From Thermoguttaceae bacterium (lineage in GTDB: Bacteria > Planctomycetota > Planctomycetia > Pirellulales > Thermoguttaceae), in NCBI GenBank assembly GCA_017559825.1, contig JAFYQR010000197.1, forward strand, positions 1 to 33,646: 33,646 nucleotides of DNA, given 5' to 3'. The position numbers and the translations under genes are program-made. The notes under the pieces were generated by a model. It was given only the letters and a program-made list of their open reading frames with translations. It made no database searches and was not told where the DNA came from. Of the stretch, positions 31,240 to 33,646 are shown piece after piece; the first letter of the stretch is position 1; each line of letters opens with the position of its first letter.

Positions 31240-32400
31240 TTAGCGGGGGAGGCGCAGTTCTAACGTTTTTTGCTGCAGCTCCATTCGCGCTTTGATCTCT
31301 TCGAGCGAGTCGCCGCCGAACTTGTCGACGATCGCCGCCGCGATCTCGAACGCGACGACGTTCTCGACGACGACCGACGCCGCCGAAATCGCGCAAGCGT
31401 CGCTCCGCTCGTAAGCCGCCTCGACCGGTTCGAGCGTCGCCAAGTCGATCGAACGCAACGGTTTAAGAAGCGTTGGAATCGGCTTCATCGCGGCGCGAAC
31501 GACGATCGGGCAGCCGTTCGTCATCCCGGCTTCGAGACCGCCGCAACGGTTCGTCGGGCGAACGAACCCGAGCGAACGCGTCGAACGGAGCGAAGCGTCC
31601 CAAAGAATTTCGTCGTGCGCCAGCGAACCGGGCGTCTTCGCGAGCGCGAACCCGGCGCCGATTTCGACGCCCTTCATCGCTTGAATCGCCGCGACCGCCT
31701 GCGCGATTCGACCGTCCAATTTCGACGACCACTGCGCGTGCGTCCCGAGCCCGAACGGAACGTTAGAAACCCGAACTTCGATCAAACCGCCGATCGTGTC
31801 GCCGGCGCTTCGGGCGTCGTCGATCGCTTTCTTGGCTTCCGCGTCTTTGTCGGGGCGGAGCGAAAAAATTTCGTTCCCGTCGCGGATTTCTCGCAACTCT
31901 TGCGCCGAAAGCGTTTCCGTCGCCGCGTCCGGCGTCAGGTCGACCGCGCCGACGCCCGAAACGAAGCCGACGACGTCGATTTCCAGTTCGCGGAGAAGCA
32001 ACTTCGCCAACGCCCCCGCCGCGACGCGAGCCGCCGTTTCGCGAGCGCTCGAACGCTCCAAAATCGGTCGAATCCCTTGACCGTACTTCATCGAGCCGGT
32101 CAGGTCGCCGTGTCCCGGGCGCGGTTGCGTCGGCGTCGGCATTTCGTCGATTTTATAGTCGCGGTTTTTGACCCAAAGGAGAATCGGCGACCCCATGCTG
32201 ACGCCGCGCCAAATTCCCGTTAAAATTTCTGCCGAGTCCGTCTCGATTTTTTGCCGTCCGCCGCGACCGTACCCGCCTTGACGGCGCCGAAGCTCCGCGT
32301 CGATGAACGCCGAGTCGAGCGGAACGCCCGCCGGGAACCCGTCGACCAACGCCGCGAGACCTTTGCCGTGCGATTCGCCCGCCGTTTGGTAAGTCAACAT
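31240..32400 (-). CDS. aroC: Chorismate synthase
   Basis: The last step of the shikimate pathway: EPSP to chorismate, using reduced FMN. 386 residues. Signatures are AGESHG (7-12), RQGGYGRGGR, PRPGHGDLTGSMKYG (the common form is PGHADL), ERSSARETAARVAAGA, GVEIGAGFALA, and RPTNRCGGLEAGMTNG near the C-terminus. The ATG at 32400 is preceded by a perfect AAGGAGG at 32407-32413. It lies downstream of purB on the same strand, separated by 334 nt in which I find no clear terminator or promoter, so co-transcription is possible. The end is followed by its own terminator. Confidence 0.96.
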   Translation of the reverse strand: MLTYQTAGESHGKGLAALVDGFPAGVPLDSAFIDAELRRRQGGYGRGGRQKIETDSAEILTGIWRGVSMGSPILLWVKNRDYKIDEMPTPTQPRPGHGDLTGSMKYGQGIRPILERSSARETAARVAAGALAKLLLRELEIDVVGFVSGVGAVDLTPDAATETLSAQELREIRDGNEIFSLRPDKDAEAKKAIDDARSAGDTIGGLIEVRVSNVPFGLGTHAQWSSKLDGRIAQAVAAIQAMKGVEIGAGFALAKTPGSLAHDEILWDASLRSTRSLGFVRPTNRCGGLEAGMTNGCPIVVRAAMKPIPTLLKPLRSIDLATLEPVEAAYERSDACAISAASVVVENVVAFEIAAAIVDKFGGDSLEEIKARMELQQKTLELRLPR

Positions 32401-32734
32401 ATCGCGCCTCCTTCAAAAACGCCGTTAATAAGGGAAAGTAAGGAGAAAGGGGGAAAGGGAAAACGAAGGAAAGCGACGAACGCCGCTTGTTCACAACGCG
32501 CCGGAGCGTTTCGCGTTGAAACGCTAACGGCGGTAAAAAGCGGACGTCCTCGGCTTTATTTAGCGTTGTCGCGTTCGCCGTTCGGTCGAGCGTGTTGCGT
32601 CGGAACGCCGACGGAGGAAAGCGGTTCGCGGGGCGACGCAAACGCAAAACGCCCCCGACCGGCGCCGCGTTGGTTCCGGAAGAACGCTAGCGGCGTCGAT
32701 TGGCGGGTAAAACGGCGTTATTTGGCGTTGGAAA

Positions 32735-33646
32735 TCAAACGCGGAGATCGACGTCGTCCGCGGCCAAGTCGGCGTAACGGGCGCGAATCGGCTCGATCAC
32801 CTCGGCGACGAACTCGTCGACTTGCTCCGGCGCGCGACCGACGAACTTCGTCGGGTCCATTTCGGCGTCGATATCGACCGACGCGAAGGCCGGGTCTTTG
32901 CGGAGACGTTCGAGGAGGTCGTTTTCGCCCCCTTCGATCTTGACGACGTTCGCCGCCGCGACGCTGTGTTGACGGATGTGTTCGTGCAGGTCTTGACGGT
33001 CGCCGCCCGCTTCGACCGCCGCCATCAGGATGTTTTCGGTCGCCATAAACGGCAGTTCGGCGCGGAGGTTCTTTTCGACGACTTTCGGGTAAACGACGAT
33101 ATTTTCGACGACGTTTTGAATAACGATCAAAATCGCGTCGATCGCCAAGAACGCTTGCGGAATCGACAAACGGCGGTTCGCGCTGTCGTCGAGGGTGCGT
33201 TCCATCCATTGCGTCGCGATCGTCATTGCCGGGCTCGATTGGAGGCTCATCACGAAACGGGCCAGCGAACAGACGCGTTCGCAACGCATCGGGTTGCGCT
33301 TGTACGCCATCGCGCTCGAGCCGATTTGGTTCTTTTCAAACGGTTCTTCGAGTTCCTTTTTGTTCGCGAGAATGCGCATGTCGGTCGCGAACTTGTGCGC
33401 GCTTTGGGCGATGCGGGACAGAACGTCGAGAATTTGCGCGTCGAGCTTGCGCGGGTACGTTTGACCGGTAACGGCGAACGCTTTGTCGAAGCCGATCTTT
33501 TCGCAGACGCGGCGTTCGAGTTCGCGGACTTTCGCGTGGTCGCCGTCGAAGAGCTTAAGGAAGCTCGCTTGCGTGCCGGTGGTGCCTTTGTTCCCGAGCG
33601 TTTTGAAGTTCGCGATGCGGTATTCGAGGTCTTCGAGGTCGGTCGC
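32735..33646 (-). CDS. purB: Adenylosuccinate lyase (5' end outside the window)
   Basis: The frame runs from the right edge (33646) to a stop at 32735: 303 residues, the N-terminal part being missing. It catalyses two fumarate-releasing steps of purine synthesis. The visible part begins with [20 protein letters not shown] followed by FLKLFDGDH, matching the conserved substrate-binding region, and holds the catalytic loop signature [32 protein letters not shown] and the C-terminal helical domain follow. No internal start is needed: the ATG at 33379 is well inside the conserved protein. aroC lies downstream on the same strand. Confidence 0.94.
   Translation of the reverse strand, partial: ATDLEDLEYRIANFKTLGNKGTTGTQASFLKLFDGDHAKVRELERRVCEKIGFDKAFAVTGQTYPRKLDAQILDVLSRIAQSAHKFATDMRILANKKELEEPFEKNQIGSSAMAYKRNPMRCERVCSLARFVMSLQSSPAMTIATQWMERTLDDSANRRLSIPQAFLAIDAILIVIQNVVENIVVYPKVVEKNLRAELPFMATENILMAAVEAGGDRQDLHEHIRQHSVAAANVVKIEGGENDLLERLRKDPAFASVDIDAEMDPTKFVGRAPEQVDEFVAEVIEPIRARYADLAADDVDLRV

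Overview
The window (about 33.6 kb, CG-rich, a very strong bias to GNC/NCG-type codons) looks like a chromosomal segment of a planctomycete-type bacterium. The pointers are a DUF11-repeat protein with a long acidic N-terminus, an aspartate kinase with four ACT domains, a cytosolic Ser/Thr kinase next to fatty-acid genes, a PmoA/DUF6807 protein with a Tat signal, and several secreted plant-polysaccharide enzymes. A gut or rumen lifestyle is my inference from the glycosidases; the lineage cannot be proved from the sequence alone.

Layout. (1) 1-2.2 kb: a DUF11 repeat protein, open at the left edge. (2) 2.4-7.5 kb: amino-acid biosynthesis, all on +: a divergent cysteine-synthase homologue, aspartate kinase (lysC) and (R)-citramalate synthase (cimA). 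The last two feed the aspartate family and the pyruvate route to isoleucine. (3) 7.7-11.9 kb: an SBF-like (YfeH-type) membrane transporter and a clan GH-A glycoside hydrolase with its own promoter. (4) 12.2-15.2 kb, minus strand: a PmoA/DUF6807 Tat protein, ruvC and a D-2-hydroxyacid dehydrogenase. (5) 15.7-21.2 kb: two promoters in a long leader, then rpmF, a terminator, fabD, fabG, acpP, fabF and a protein kinase. plsX and fabH, often found in such clusters, are absent. (6) 21.4-22.4 kb: tRNA-Asp(GTC) on minus, then a flavodoxin-fold oxidoreductase with an iron-sulfur-flavoprotein-like cysteine cluster. (7) 22.5-29.3 kb: two DUF1963/YwqG paralogues around a GH51 arabinofuranosidase, a truncated type I restriction specificity subunit translationally coupled to the second paralogue, and a secreted parallel beta-helix protein. 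(8) 29.5-31.2 kb: two orphan minus-strand genes, each preceded by a copy of a 116-bp direct repeat that contains a sigma70-like promoter. The island is bounded by two terminators that share the same stem sequence. (9) 31.2-33.6 kb: aroC and the 3' part of purB on minus.

Most real genes have a recognisable Shine-Dalgarno sequence, and several transcription units have clear -35/-10 boxes and intrinsic terminators. The features I find least explained by known biology are the duplicated promoter repeat with its two orphan genes, the HsdS fragment between the YwqG paralogues, and the cysteine-synthase homologue whose two signature loops are changed. I saw no CRISPR array, complete mobile element, prophage or origin. 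No database search was possible, so family names rest on motif recognition.
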